Positions 8,739-17,909 of a stretch of DNA of 64,000 nt are shown here, piece after piece (the stretch's first letter is position 1; each line of letters begins with the position of its first letter). The DNA is from Salisediminibacterium halotolerans (lineage in GTDB: Bacteria; Bacillota; Bacilli; Bacillales; Salisediminibacteriaceae). The notes beneath the pieces were generated by a model. It saw nothing but the letters and a program-made list of their open reading frames with translations. It ran no database searches and was not told the origin of the DNA. Made by a program: the position numbers and the translations under genes. The DNA is taken from NCBI RefSeq assembly GCF_003814815.1, contig NZ_RKQQ01000004.1, positions 62,001 to 126,000 of the forward strand, given 5' to 3'.

Positions 8739-9667
8739 CGGAAGAACGGCCGGTTTTGTCAGTGCAAAACGTCAGTAAAACGATCGAAAAGACGCCGATT
8801 ATTCACGATCTGTCGTTTGATTTGTATCCGGGCGAAGTGTTTGGGTTTCTCGGTCCGAACGGCTCGGGGAAAACGACAACGATCCGGATGATTGTCGGGC
8901 TGATCAAACCGACGGAGGGGGCCGTCACGATCAGCGGGCACGATGTGCAAAAACAGTTTGTCCAAGCGATGCAAAATATTGGGTCGATCGTCGAAAACCC
9001 GGAGATGTATGATTATTTAAGCGGCTGGGAGAATTTGAAGCAGTATCAGCGGATGATTCCGGGGATCACAGAGAAACGCATGCATGAAGTGATTAAACTC
9101 GTCGGCATGACCAACCGGGTGCACGATCTCGTGCGGACGTATTCGCTCGGCATGCGCCAGCGGCTCGGGATTGCGCAGGCGCTACTGAACGAACCGAAAG
9201 TGCTGATTTTAGATGAGCCCGCGAACGGTCTCGATCCGAAGGGGATCCGGGAAATGCGCGAATTTATCCGCACGCTTGCGGAAGAGGAAGGCTTAAGTGT
9301 GCTTGTCTCGTCGCACTTACTGAGTGAAATACAGCTGATGTGCGACCGGGTGGCGATCATTTCGAAAGGGAGGATTTTAGCGGTTGACCATGTCGATGCG
9401 CTCCTGGCAGAAAAAGGCCGGGTTATTTGGCAAGCGTCGCCTGCAGAAAAAGCACGGCCGATTATCGCAAAGCACCTGCAAGTGATCGAAACTGCTGAAC
9501 AGCAGCCGGAAGCCGAGCAAATCGTGACGCTCGATGATCAATCCGATTTGGCGATCGTTAATGAAGCGCTCGTCGCGGCCGGCGTGAAGGTACATTTGAT
9601 CGAACGCCGGCTCCCTTCGCTTGAAGATTTATTCCTCGATCTGACAGGCGGTGAATCGATTGATTAA
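8735..9667 (+). CDS. ABC transporter ATP-binding protein
   Basis: A 310-aa ATPase of the DrrA/CcmA type that drives an ABC-2 exporter. Walker A is GPNGSGKTT, the signature YSLGMRQRLGIAQALL, and Walker B LILDEPANGLDP, followed by the switch histidine in SSHLL. The C-terminal about 80 residues form the extra domain common in this group. It overlaps the esterase gene by 4 nt and the permease gene by 17 nt, so the three are one transcription unit. The exported substrate cannot be told from sequence. Confidence 0.92.
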   Translation: MTEERPVLSVQNVSKTIEKTPIIHDLSFDLYPGEVFGFLGPNGSGKTTTIRMIVGLIKPTEGAVTISGHDVQKQFVQAMQNIGSIVENPEMYDYLSGWENLKQYQRMIPGITEKRMHEVIKLVGMTNRVHDLVRTYSLGMRQRLGIAQALLNEPKVLILDEPANGLDPKGIREMREFIRTLAEEEGLSVLVSSHLLSEIQLMCDRVAIISKGRILAVDHVDALLAEKGRVIWQASPAEKARPIIAKHLQVIETAEQQPEAEQIVTLDDQSDLAIVNEALVAAGVKVHLIERRLPSLEDLFLDLTGGESID

Positions 9668-10628
9668 CTTGATTTATAATGAATGGATAAAGCTTGTCCG
9701 AAAAAAACGGTTTTACGTCGTCGGACTGATCGTTATTTTATTTATCGGCATGTTTGCGTACGCGCAGCTCGTCCAGGAACGAAATGCGGAAGAGCGCTTC
9801 GGATCTGACGTTGCTTGGGAAGAGCAATTAGAAGAGGAAATCGGCAGTCTCGAATCGCGTCTGGAAGACACAGAAATGCCGGAAGGGTTTGCCGAGAACT
9901 TTGCCGCGCAAATTGAACAGCAGCGCGTGTACCTAGAAGAAGGCGTGAATCCGAACGAAACCGGGGCGGCGATGTTTTTGCGGATGTTTTTAGATAACTC
10001 CGGGGATCTGTTCATCCCGCTTCTCGTCGTCGTCGTTACTGCTGATCTTGTCTCTTCGGAGCGGAGCAGCGGAACGATTAAGATGCTTTTGACAAGACCG
10101 GTCGAGCGCTGGCGGATATTATTAAGCAAGTATTTGACGATGGTTTTATCTGTTTCGTTAATCGTGTTGTTTATCAGTTTGGTCTCCATCGTGATCGCTG
10201 GCAGCCTGTTCGGTTTCGGCGGCTGGACGCAGCCGATTATTACCGATTTCAGCCTGAGCTCAGCGGAACTGACGATGATTCCGCATTGGCAATACATTCT
10301 CACGGCCGCGGGGCTGACGTGGTTTGCCGCTGTTGCGGTCGGCTCGCTGACGTTTTTGTTATCCGTGTTATTAAAGGGGACAGCTGCTGTGATGGGATTT
10401 ATGCTTGCAGCTCTCATTTCCGGGACGATTTTATCCGTTTTCGTATCGAATTGGGAAACGGCGAAATACTTGTTTATGGTCAATTTAAATTTAACGAATT
10501 ATTTAAGCGGGCAGCCGCCGCCGGTCGAAGGGATGACACTGCTTTTCTCCATCGGAGTTCTTTTCGTGTGGGGTGCCCTAGCAACGTTATTAGCGTTCCG
10601 GCGTTTTCAGACGATGGATATGCTGTAA
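9651..10628 (+). CDS. ABC-2 type permease
   Basis: A 325-aa membrane protein: one N-terminal helix (KRFYVVGLIVILFIGMFAYA), a large extracytoplasmic acidic region (about 45-115), then five or so helices. The segment SSERSSGTIKMLLTRPVERW between the first two blocks is typical of ABC-2 permeases. The GTG at 9651 overlaps the ATPase gene; TTG at 9660 is possible. It is the partner of the preceding ATPase. Confidence 0.88.
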   Translation: MNRLINLIYNEWIKLVRKKRFYVVGLIVILFIGMFAYAQLVQERNAEERFGSDVAWEEQLEEEIGSLESRLEDTEMPEGFAENFAAQIEQQRVYLEEGVNPNETGAAMFLRMFLDNSGDLFIPLLVVVVTADLVSSERSSGTIKMLLTRPVERWRILLSKYLTMVLSVSLIVLFISLVSIVIAGSLFGFGGWTQPIITDFSLSSAELTMIPHWQYILTAAGLTWFAAVAVGSLTFLLSVLLKGTAAVMGFMLAALISGTILSVFVSNWETAKYLFMVNLNLTNYLSGQPPPVEGMTLLFSIGVLFVWGALATLLAFRRFQTMDML

Positions 10629-10718
10629 ACAGGTTGATCGAGTGCAATCCCTCTGAACTGCGCTCAATTGTGACAAAATTAAGAACAGAATGGAAAGAAA
10701 AAGTGAAATCAATAATTA

Positions 10719-10752
10719 TATGAAGCGCTTTCATTAAGAATTGTGATATGCT
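10719..10752 (+). promoter_or_regulatory. cre-like site and extended -10 promoter of the GlpO-like operon
   Basis: ATGAAGCGCTTTCAT (10720-10734) carries a perfect right half of the CcpA catabolite-repression site TGAAAGCGCTTTCA but is one base short in the left half. It overlaps the expected -35 zone of an extended -10 promoter, TGA-TATGCT (10744-10752). This would suit glucose repression of a glycerol-3-phosphate operon. Confidence 0.5.
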
Positions 10753-10787
10753 GAACATAATTTAATACATTCTCTTGAGATGATGAG

Positions 10788-10852
10788 ACCGCAGGAATGA
10801 GTCCGGGTATTGCTGAGCAATCCTTTGGACGGCTTATTCTGCGGTTTTTTTA
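10788..10852 (+). terminator. Leader terminator, likely GlpP-type antitermination site
   Basis: A long hairpin with arms ACCGCAGGAAT (from 10788) and ATTCTGCGGT (to 10845), followed by seven T, lies between the promoter and the GlpO-like gene. A strong terminator inside a 5' leader of a glycerol-3-phosphate gene is how B. subtilis GlpP controls glpD and glpFK. Antitermination by GlpP is inferred from that precedent. Confidence 0.65.
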
Positions 10853-10927
10853 TGTCTTGCCGGCTGCGATTTTTTAATATTGGGCTGCACGTACTTTTGA
10901 TACCAATCTGAAAGGGGAGATTAGAAA

Positions 10928-12415
10928 ATGTATGATGTTGTCATTATCGGCGGGGGGATTACCGGCACAACGATTGCCCGGTCCTGCGCAACGAAAAATC
11001 TTAAGACCGTCCTGCTGGAAAAAAGCAACGATGTTGCGAACGGAACAACGAAAGCGAACAGTGCGATTGTCCATGCCGGATTTGACTGTATCCCTGGAAC
11101 GAATAAAGCGCGGACGAATGTAAAAGGGAACCGGATGTATCCATCGCTTTGCCGCGAGCTCGACGTGCCGTTTCAGCAAAACGGTTCACTCGTGCTTGCG
11201 TTTACAGAAGAGGACCGGTTGCATCTCGAGCACTTATTCGCGCAAGGAGAACAAAATGGGGTGCCAAGTCTTCAAATACTGGAGCAAAAAGAGCTCAGAA
11301 GAATGGAGCCGAACGTGACGAAAAACGCTGTCGCAGCGTTGTATGCTCCTTCCGCCGGGATTGTCGGCTCTTACGAACTCGCGATTGCTTGTATGGAAAA
11401 TGCTATGGATAACGGCGTTGAACTTCGTCTTAACCATCAAGTGACAGCGGTCGAAGCGAAAAAAGGAGGCTATAAACTGGTTGCAGGCAACGAGGTGATC
11501 GAGGCGAAAACAGTCGTCAATTGCGCCGGTCTTTATGCGGATGAGATCGACCGTCTGCTTCACGGTGAGAGCCGCTATGACATTTTGCCGTTCGCCGGCG
11601 AATATAATTTGTTTGATCAGTCCACAGGGAATTTCACAGCGGCGACCGTCTTTCAGCCCCCGTCAGAAAAAGGGAAAGGCGTTGTTGCTTTGCCGACGGT
11701 GGAAGGGAATTACCTTGTCGGTCCGACTTCTGAAGGACCAAAAGCAAAGGACGACCTGCGCACGACCCGTAAAGGGTTACAGGAGCTTCGGGAAAAAGGC
11801 ATGCGGGCGATTCCCGATTTTCCGTTTCAGAAAGTGATTACCTCTTTTACCGGGCTGCGAGCGAAAACGTCAGGCGGCGATTTTATCATCGAGGATTCTG
11901 AGAGGCATCCTGGTTTTATCAGTGCCGCCGCAATTGATTCGCCGGGCTTAACCGCAGCGCCGGCGATTGCTGAAGAGATCCTCGAAAAACTTATCGCTTA
12001 TTTTCCAAATACGGGTGATAACCTTTCGTTTAATCCATACCGACGTCCTGTCAAGCGCTTTATCGAAGCGCCGCCTCTAAACAAGCAGGAAATGCTTGCA
12101 GAAGATGAGCGCTTTGGCCGGATTATTTGCCGCTGCGAAGCGATTACTGAAGGCGATATAGTCGATATGATCCACCGTCATGCCGGAGCCGAGACGCTTG
12201 ACGGGGTGAAACGAAGAATTCGCGCAGGAGCGGGACGTTGTCAAGGCGGCTTTTGTTCACCGAGAGTCATGGAGATTCTTGCCCGCGAGCTTGGGCGCGA
12301 AATAACGGAAATCGTGAAAGACGGTCCGGATTCGTATGTCCTGATCGGCAGTACGAAGGCGGAACAAACCGATTTTTCGCCTGAACCGGTAACAGCAGAT
12401 GAAAAGGGGGGATGA
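10928..12415 (+). CDS. FAD-dependent glycerol-3-phosphate dehydrogenase-like protein with BFD-type Fe-S domain
   Basis: A 495-aa flavoprotein of the DAO/GlpO family. The FAD-binding motif is VVIIGGGITGTTIARSCA at the N-terminus. The C-terminal about 90 residues (ICRCEAITEGDIVD to GRCQGGFCSPRV) form a BFD-like [2Fe-2S] domain with C-x-C and C-x4-C cysteines. This gene, the next oxidoreductase and a DUF1667 gene form a trio known from Thermotoga and Clostridia beside glycerol kinase genes. The cre-like site and leader terminator upstream support a role in glycerol-3-phosphate oxidation. Electrons probably pass to the next protein. The exact substrate is inferred. Confidence 0.82.
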   Translation: MYDVVIIGGGITGTTIARSCATKNLKTVLLEKSNDVANGTTKANSAIVHAGFDCIPGTNKARTNVKGNRMYPSLCRELDVPFQQNGSLVLAFTEEDRLHLEHLFAQGEQNGVPSLQILEQKELRRMEPNVTKNAVAALYAPSAGIVGSYELAIACMENAMDNGVELRLNHQVTAVEAKKGGYKLVAGNEVIEAKTVVNCAGLYADEIDRLLHGESRYDILPFAGEYNLFDQSTGNFTAATVFQPPSEKGKGVVALPTVEGNYLVGPTSEGPKAKDDLRTTRKGLQELREKGMRAIPDFPFQKVITSFTGLRAKTSGGDFIIEDSERHPGFISAAAIDSPGLTAAPAIAEEILEKLIAYFPNTGDNLSFNPYRRPVKRFIEAPPLNKQEMLAEDERFGRIICRCEAITEGDIVDMIHRHAGAETLDGVKRRIRAGAGRCQGGFCSPRVMEILARELGREITEIVKDGPDSYVLIGSTKAEQTDFSPEPVTADEKGG

Positions 12416-12418
12416 CTT

Positions 12419-13693
12419 GTGAAGGCAGATCTGGTAATCATTGGCGGAGGGCCTGCGGGGCTGGCTGCAGCGATCGAAGCATACGAGAACGGTGTCGAAT
12501 CGATTCTTGTCTTAGAGCGGGACCGGGAATTGGGCGGAATTTTGCAGCAATGCATTCATAACGGCTTTGGTCTGCACCGTTTCAAAGAAGAATTGACCGG
12601 GCCGGAATATGCAGAGCGCTTTATCGAAAACATGAAAGAAAAGAACATTGAATACAAATTGGACACGATGGTGCTTGATGTTACCGAAGAAAAGCTGGTT
12701 ACGGCAGTGAATACAGCGGATGGTTTGATCCAAATTGCAGCGAAGGCCGTCGTGCTTGCGATGGGCTGTCTCGAGCGGACGCGCGGGGCAATCAATATTC
12801 CCGGGACTCGTGCATCAGGGGTGTTTACAGCCGGGACAGCACAGCGCTATGTCAATATGGAAGGATATATGGTCGGCAAAGATGTTGTCATCGTCGGCTC
12901 CGGTGATATCGGTTTAGTCATGGCGAGACGGATGAAGCTTGAAGGCGCGAATGTTCATGCGGTGGTAGAACTCATGCCTTATTCGGGAGGGTTGGCCCGA
13001 AATATCGTTCAATGCTTAAACGATTATGATATCCCGCTTTTACTGAGTCATACCGTAACGGAAGTCAGAGGAAAGGAGCGGGTTGAAGAAATCGTCATTC
13101 AAAAAGTCGATGAAGCGATGAACTTGATCCCCGGAACAGAGCAAACGATTCAATGCGATACGTTGCTGTTATCGGTCGGGCTTATCCCGGAAAATGAGCT
13201 GTCCAAGAAGGCGAACATCGTTTTAAATCCGCTGACAAACGGTCCCGATGTCAACGAATCGATGGAAACATCGGTTCCGGGAATTTTTGCCTGCGGAAAC
13301 GTTGTTCATGTGCACGATTTGGTCGATTGGGTAACAGAAGAAAGCTGCCGTGCCGGACGCAGCGCTGCCCGCTATGTAAAAGAGACGTTAAAGTCGGGAA
13401 CAGGTTCGCTGAATACCGTTCCTTCCTCGGGGGTGCGCTACGTTGTGCCGCAGTATATCGAACCTGAAAACATTGATACAAATAAATTGACGTTGATGTT
13501 TCGAACAGACAGCGTATATGAGAATGCGCGAATCGTCTTGATGAACAACGGCGAGAAGATTAAAACGGTCAAAAAACGGCATATGGCTCCGGCTGAAATG
13601 GAATCAATTGTTTTAAAAGAAAAAGATCTCGCTAAGATGTCGCGCGGAGAAGTCACGGTTAAGATCGAAGTCGAGGAGGCGGTGCGGTCATGA
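12419..13693 (+). CDS. NAD(P)/FAD-dependent oxidoreductase, second member of the trio
   Basis: A 424-aa pyridine-nucleotide-disulphide-type flavoprotein. The FAD motif is LVIIGGGPAGLAAAIEA at residue 4 and an NAD(P) motif VVIVGSGDIGLVMA lies near 158. GIFACGNVVHVHDL is the typical FAD-contacting C-terminal segment. It probably transfers electrons between the GlpO-like protein and NAD or another carrier. GTG start with AAAAGGGGGG about 8 nt upstream. It begins 3 nt after the previous stop and overlaps the next gene by 4 nt. Confidence 0.85.
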   Translation: MKADLVIIGGGPAGLAAAIEAYENGVESILVLERDRELGGILQQCIHNGFGLHRFKEELTGPEYAERFIENMKEKNIEYKLDTMVLDVTEEKLVTAVNTADGLIQIAAKAVVLAMGCLERTRGAINIPGTRASGVFTAGTAQRYVNMEGYMVGKDVVIVGSGDIGLVMARRMKLEGANVHAVVELMPYSGGLARNIVQCLNDYDIPLLLSHTVTEVRGKERVEEIVIQKVDEAMNLIPGTEQTIQCDTLLLSVGLIPENELSKKANIVLNPLTNGPDVNESMETSVPGIFACGNVVHVHDLVDWVTEESCRAGRSAARYVKETLKSGTGSLNTVPSSGVRYVVPQYIEPENIDTNKLTLMFRTDSVYENARIVLMNNGEKIKTVKKRHMAPAEMESIVLKEKDLAKMSRGEVTVKIEVEEAVRS

Positions 13694-14064
13694 AGGTACA
13701 TGAATTTACCTGTATTACGTGTCCGATCGGATGCGGACTTGAAGTGACGGAAGTGACAAAGCCGGAAGGAACCACGTATCAAGTAGACGGGAACACTTGC
13801 AAGCGCGGGGAAAAATATGCGATCGATGAATTAACCAACCCGCTGCGGATGGTAACGACGACAGTACAAATCGAAGGCGCCCATCTCCGAAGAATACCTG
13901 TAAAAACTCTTGAGCCGATCCCTAAAGGTGAGATTATGGCTTGTATGACTGAACTGAATGACGTTGTTCTCGAAGCACCGGTTGACTGCGGCGAAGTCAT
14001 TGTCGCAAGTGTCTGCGGTACGGAGGTACCGATGGTGACGACAAGGTCGATCGAACGGGTGTAA
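13690..14064 (+). CDS. DUF1667 domain protein
   Basis: A 124-aa protein starting MKVHEFTCITCPIGCGLEVTE. The cysteines C-x2-C-x3-C, plus a later CKRG, look like a metal or Fe-S site, as in DUF1667 proteins. It always accompanies the two preceding oxidoreductase types, so it is probably a small electron-transfer or cofactor subunit of that complex. The start overlaps the preceding stop by 4 nt. Biochemical role unknown. Confidence 0.85.
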   Translation: MKVHEFTCITCPIGCGLEVTEVTKPEGTTYQVDGNTCKRGEKYAIDELTNPLRMVTTTVQIEGAHLRRIPVKTLEPIPKGEIMACMTELNDVVLEAPVDCGEVIVASVCGTEVPMVTTRSIERV

Positions 14065-14077
14065 CAACAGAGCAGCA

Positions 14078-14133
14078 AGCCCAGACGGTTGCCCAGTGTA
14101 TGAAAATACCGGGCAAGCGTCTGTTTGTTTTTC
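14078..14133 (+). terminator. Intrinsic terminator
   Basis: AGACGGTTGCCC pairs with GGGCAAGCGTCT (one mismatch), followed by a T-rich run. It ends the GlpO-like operon. Confidence 0.75.
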
Positions 14134-14262
14134 ATTGACTGTAAGGATTAGAAAAACATTCAATTAGTCGTTCTCAAGCTAAAAAACGGGTATACTATAC
14201 GTAGTTGCGTAAAGTATTGCATGCAGAGTTTTTTCTGTTTCTGTAAGAGAGGGGCTGATCTA

Positions 14263-14973
14263 ATGTCGTTCGTTCCGTTTCTCGTCGGGATTGTCTTTAT
14301 TTTAATTCATTTGCTTGCCAATGCATTACTTCCTGCGGAGCGAATTAAACGGATGAAATGGTTCTCTTTTTCCGGGGGACTTGCCGTCTCGTATATTTTT
14401 ATTTATTTATTGCCGACCCTCCACCGGGAGCAGGCGATGATTGAAGGGCCATACCGCCGCTTAACGATGGAGTCGGAAATTTATATCGTCGGGCTCGTTG
14501 GCGTCGTTGTTTTTTTAGGTATTCAAATTATTATCAGCCGCAGAGAAGCCTCGCAGATTGCTTCATTTTGGACTGCCGTATTATTTTATGCACTTTATAA
14601 TGCGCTTGTTTCTTTCGTTGTTTTGTCCCTGGAAGTTTCCGGAGTGCAGGCGATTTTTTACAGTTTTGCAATCGGCCTGCATTTTATCGCGATCGCCCAT
14701 GATATGTGGCGAGGTTTTCCGGATGAATATAATCAATACGGACGTCAAGTTTTAGCTGCTGGGATTGTTGTCGGCTGGGTGTTTGCCTTAACGGTTGAGC
14801 TTGCTCCGATTGCGAAAGCAATTATTTTTGCCTTTGTCGCCGGAGCGATGATTTTCAATGTCTTTAAACATGAGCTTCCAAATGTTAAGGAGATCCACTT
14901 TTTCACCTTTTTAATGGCGGTGGCGCTTTATTCGGCGATCACGATCTCGTTGAAATTCTTTTTTGAATGGTAG
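14263..14973 (+). CDS. Polytopic membrane protein of unknown function
   Basis: A 236-aa protein with about eight hydrophobic helices (MSFVPFLVGIVFILIHLLAN, YIFIYLLPTL, GLVGVVVFLGIQIII and others). The segment YIFIYLLPTLHREQ and the intramembrane histidines recall ZIP-type metal transporters, but the match is too weak to assign. The frame is open from 14221; the ATG at 14263 has GAGAGGGG upstream. It stands alone between two unrelated genes. Confidence 0.6.
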   Translation: MSFVPFLVGIVFILIHLLANALLPAERIKRMKWFSFSGGLAVSYIFIYLLPTLHREQAMIEGPYRRLTMESEIYIVGLVGVVVFLGIQIIISRREASQIASFWTAVLFYALYNALVSFVVLSLEVSGVQAIFYSFAIGLHFIAIAHDMWRGFPDEYNQYGRQVLAAGIVVGWVFALTVELAPIAKAIIFAFVAGAMIFNVFKHELPNVKEIHFFTFLMAVALYSAITISLKFFFEW

Positions 14974-15091
14974 TGAAGATCGTTGTACGATGTAAACAAA
15001 ATTTAACAAAACTTTCAGATATTTTTTCTTCAGAAGGGGTATATGAACCTGTGCGTCAACAGTTTTAAATCTTTCTAGGAGGGATTTATCG

Positions 15092-16144
15092 ATGAAAGCA
15101 GCAGTGTGGCATAAGGCGAAGGATTTACGTGTGGAACAGGTGGACGAGCCGTCAGTCAAGGGCGATCATGATGTCAAAGTGAAAGTATCTTGGTGCGGGA
15201 TTTGCGGCAGTGATTTGCACGAGTATGCAGCGGGGCCGATTTTTATTCCCGTCAATGCACCGCATCCGATCAGCGGTGATAAAGCGCCGATCGTGATGGG
15301 GCATGAATTCGGCGGCGAGGTGACCGAAGTCGGCAGTAAAGTCACGAAAGTCAAACCGGGTGACAGAGTCGCGATTGAACCGATTCTTGCTCCGAATGAG
15401 AACGGCCGCTATATTGCGGAAAAGTACAATTTGACCGAGCTGCTCGGTTTCCATGGCCTCTCCGGCGGCGGCGGCGGATTCTCTGAATACACCGTTGTCG
15501 GCGAGCATATGGCGCATAAAATGCCGGACAGCTTGGCTGATGAGCAAGCAGCGCTCGTGGAGCCTGCAGCGGTCGCACTGCATGCAATTCGCGAAAGTTC
15601 GCTGAAAGCCGGCGACACAGCTGCCGTTTTCGGTACCGGTCCGATCGGTTTGATGGTGATTGACGCGTTAAAAGCCGCCGGTGCTTCAACGATTTATGCT
15701 GTGGAAATTTCCGCTGCGCGTAAACGGAAAGCTGAGCAGCTCGGCGCGGTCGTGATCGATCCGTCGGAAAAAGATGCGGTCGAAGAAATTCATCGTCTCA
15801 CCGGCGGCGGAGTCGATGTGGCGTTTGAAGTGACCGGGATCCCGAAAGTGCTCAATCAAACGATACACAGCGCGCATCGCGGCGGGGAAATCGTTGTTGT
15901 AAGCATTTGGGAATCCGAAGCCTCGTTTCAGCCGAACGATATCGTTATTCAAGAGCGGACGATGAAAGGAATTATCGCTTATCGCAACATTTATCCGCAA
16001 GTGATGGAGCTGATGACTCAGGGTTACTTCAGCGGCGATGATATGATTACCGCCCGGATCGGCATTGACGATGTTGTCGATAAAGGATTCGAAGCGCTCT
16101 TAAACGATAAAAGCCATGTCAAAATCATGGTTAAACCGGAATAA
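15092..16144 (+). CDS. bdhA: (R,R)-2,3-butanediol dehydrogenase / acetoin reductase
   Basis: A 350-aa zinc-dependent medium-chain dehydrogenase that interconverts acetoin and 2,3-butanediol with NADH. It follows B. subtilis BdhA closely: MKAAVWHKAKDLRVE, the zinc site WCGICGSDLHEY and GHEFGGEVTEVG, the glycine-rich HGLSGGGGGFSEY, and the nucleotide fold VFGTGPIGLMVIDALKAAGA. AGGAGGG sits 9 nt before the ATG. It is monocistronic in appearance. The closest alternative is another polyol dehydrogenase. Confidence 0.88.
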   Translation: MKAAVWHKAKDLRVEQVDEPSVKGDHDVKVKVSWCGICGSDLHEYAAGPIFIPVNAPHPISGDKAPIVMGHEFGGEVTEVGSKVTKVKPGDRVAIEPILAPNENGRYIAEKYNLTELLGFHGLSGGGGGFSEYTVVGEHMAHKMPDSLADEQAALVEPAAVALHAIRESSLKAGDTAAVFGTGPIGLMVIDALKAAGASTIYAVEISAARKRKAEQLGAVVIDPSEKDAVEEIHRLTGGGVDVAFEVTGIPKVLNQTIHSAHRGGEIVVVSIWESEASFQPNDIVIQERTMKGIIAYRNIYPQVMELMTQGYFSGDDMITARIGIDDVVDKGFEALLNDKSHVKIMVKPE

Positions 16145-16233
16145 AAAAAGTTTGATTTCCGCCCCTTTCTGCACAAAAAATCGATAGAAGCTTATTATAA
16201 TAAAGGTAACTTAAATGAAAGGGGAGGTTTCAA

Positions 16234-16563
16234 ATGAAAAAAAGATTTATGTCTGTCCTGCTCGGGTCAGGGGTTATTCTCGCCGGGCTAGGCATCGGCG
16301 GTCAAGTATTTGCAGATGACGCGAACGAAAACAATGAGGGGACGTTCAACTGCCCGTTCGGCGGTGGCGGTCCGGGCTCCGGCCAACCGGGGGAATTTTC
16401 GGAACGCGGCCAGCATATGCAGGAATACTTTGATATCGATGAAGAAGAATTTGCCGAGTATATGGAGGAACACCATCAAGAAGGTTTTCGCCATCATAAC
16501 GGTGAAGGACATCACGGCGGGATGATGAATCGCGGAAACGGCGAAAGAGGATGGGATAATTAA
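16234..16563 (+). CDS. Small secreted His/Gly/acid-rich protein
   Basis: A 109-aa protein with a clear signal peptide (MKKRFMSVLLGSGVILAGLG, cut near VFADD). The mature part has a glycine patch (CPFGGGGPGSG) and a C-terminal half rich in His, Glu and Met (EEHHQEGFRHHNGEGHHGGMMNRG), which suggests metal binding outside the cell. I do not recognise the family. A TATAAT-like -10 lies about 35 nt upstream and AGGGGAGG precedes the ATG. A terminator shared with the convergent M24 gene follows directly. Confidence 0.75.
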   Translation: MKKRFMSVLLGSGVILAGLGIGGQVFADDANENNEGTFNCPFGGGGPGSGQPGEFSERGQHMQEYFDIDEEEFAEYMEEHHQEGFRHHNGEGHHGGMMNRGNGERGWDN

Positions 16564-16566
16564 ACA

Positions 16567-16612
16567 ACAACCACGGTCAGCACCAGCTGGACCGTGGTTG
16601 TTTATTTATTTC
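16567..16612. terminator. Bidirectional terminator between convergent genes
   Basis: A perfect 12-bp stem ACAACCACGGTC/GACCGTGGTTGT with T-rich flanks on both strands. It serves the secreted protein gene and the leftward peptidase gene. Confidence 0.8.
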
Positions 16613-17820
16613 AGCAATTTCGGCTCAAACGGAAAGTCGGAAAAGTTCTCGGTCCCGCTTTCCGTCACGAGCAGCTGCTCTTCAAGCTTGACGCCTTCTT
16701 TTCCGCCCGGACTGCCGATATAACTTTCGACAGACAAGACCATGTTCGGTTCGATCCCCCCGTCGTAGCCTTTTTCTTCAAAATCTTGCGGATAGACGAT
16801 ATACGGGTATTCCCCGCTTAAACCGGTTCCGTGCGCGACGGTAAAGTAGCGGTTCGGGAAAAATTCGTCGGGAATCTGCCAGCTTTTCTCCGCGTATTCA
16901 CGGAAGGTCATGCCCGGCTGCAATCGTTCAATGTTCGTTTGAATTTGTTCGTATGCGGTTTGATAGAGGCGTTTTTGTTCGCCGGTCGGCTCGCCGTCAC
17001 CGCAGTAAAACGTTCGGCTGATATCGGTGAAGAAACCGAACGGCCCGTTCATGTCGGTATCGAACGCGACGAGTTCACCGTCTTGGATAACTTTGTCGCT
17101 GCATTCTTGAAACCACGGGTTCGTTCGGCTGCCGGAGTTTAACAGCCGCGTTTCAATGTAGTCGCCGCCTTGCGCGATGTTCGTCTGATGAAGCTGCGCC
17201 CACAGTTCATTTTCGGTAATCCCCGGTTCGAGCGCTTCCTGCATGCGGATCATCCCTTCTTCCGCGGTGCGGACAGAGATCTTCATCGCTTCGATTTCCT
17301 GTTCGCATTTAATGCTCCGCGCATGTTCAATCGGTTCTTGTCCGTCAACGACCTCGATCCCCTGTTTCGCCAGTTCAATTGCGCCGACGGCCGGAACGTA
17401 ATCAATCGCCAGCTTTTTGTTGCCGCCGCCGTGCTGAGAAACAAGCTCGGCAATTTCTTTTGCCCACGAAGCAGCATTGTCGTAAAGATTCTCTCCGGAC
17501 GCGACGTACGAGAGCGTCGTTGCTTCGCGCACGTCATCGATCGTTTCGATTCCTGCAGAAAGATGCTCGCAATTCGGGAAGTCAAACAGCGTCACAGGCC
17601 CTTCAACGGGAATGTAGACGTAGCGCCCCGGATTGCGCAGCATAAACACTTGCATGTTGCGGCTTCCTGTCGCGTAGCGAAGGTTGACGGGATCATAGAC
17701 AACAATTCCGCCGGCACCGATCGCTTTCACTTGTTCACGCACCCGGTTCAAACGGTATTGCCGCATGCGCACGATATCGATTTGTGTTTTCGCATGCCGG
17801 ATGCTTGTCAGTTTATTCAT
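16606..17820 (-). CDS. M24 family metallohydrolase (Xaa-Pro peptidase/creatinase-like)
   Basis: A 404-aa pita-bread-fold enzyme. The N-terminal creatinase-like domain (1-170) precedes the catalytic domain, in which the five usual metal ligands can be placed: two aspartates in AFDTD and FFTDISRTF, His in VAHGTGL, Glu in VLSVESYIG and Glu in VKLEEQ. Members include Xaa-Pro aminopeptidases, creatinases and the DMSP lyase DddP; FDTDMNGPFG is DddP-like, but substrate cannot be fixed by eye. GAGGTG precedes the ATG. It stands alone. Confidence 0.8.
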   Translation of the reverse strand: MNKLTSIRHAKTQIDIVRMRQYRLNRVREQVKAIGAGGIVVYDPVNLRYATGSRNMQVFMLRNPGRYVYIPVEGPVTLFDFPNCEHLSAGIETIDDVREATTLSYVASGENLYDNAASWAKEIAELVSQHGGGNKKLAIDYVPAVGAIELAKQGIEVVDGQEPIEHARSIKCEQEIEAMKISVRTAEEGMIRMQEALEPGITENELWAQLHQTNIAQGGDYIETRLLNSGSRTNPWFQECSDKVIQDGELVAFDTDMNGPFGFFTDISRTFYCGDGEPTGEQKRLYQTAYEQIQTNIERLQPGMTFREYAEKSWQIPDEFFPNRYFTVAHGTGLSGEYPYIVYPQDFEEKGYDGGIEPNMVLSVESYIGSPGGKEGVKLEEQLLVTESGTENFSDFPFEPKLLK

Positions 17821-17909
17821 CTTGACACCTCGTTTAAGTAATGGAGTGCCTTCTTGTTTGCATCATACTACTGTCACAGCAGGTTTACAACGGCTTAATA
17901 TTGGAAATT

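Noticed and set aside
9713-10483. Long antisense frame opposite the ABC-2 permease
   Set aside because: No ribosome site, composition follows the codon bias of the real gene on the other strand, and no recognisable motif.
17170-17841. 223-codon frame opposite the M24 peptidase
   Set aside because: It mirrors the peptidase codons and ends past its start; no start signal or family pattern.
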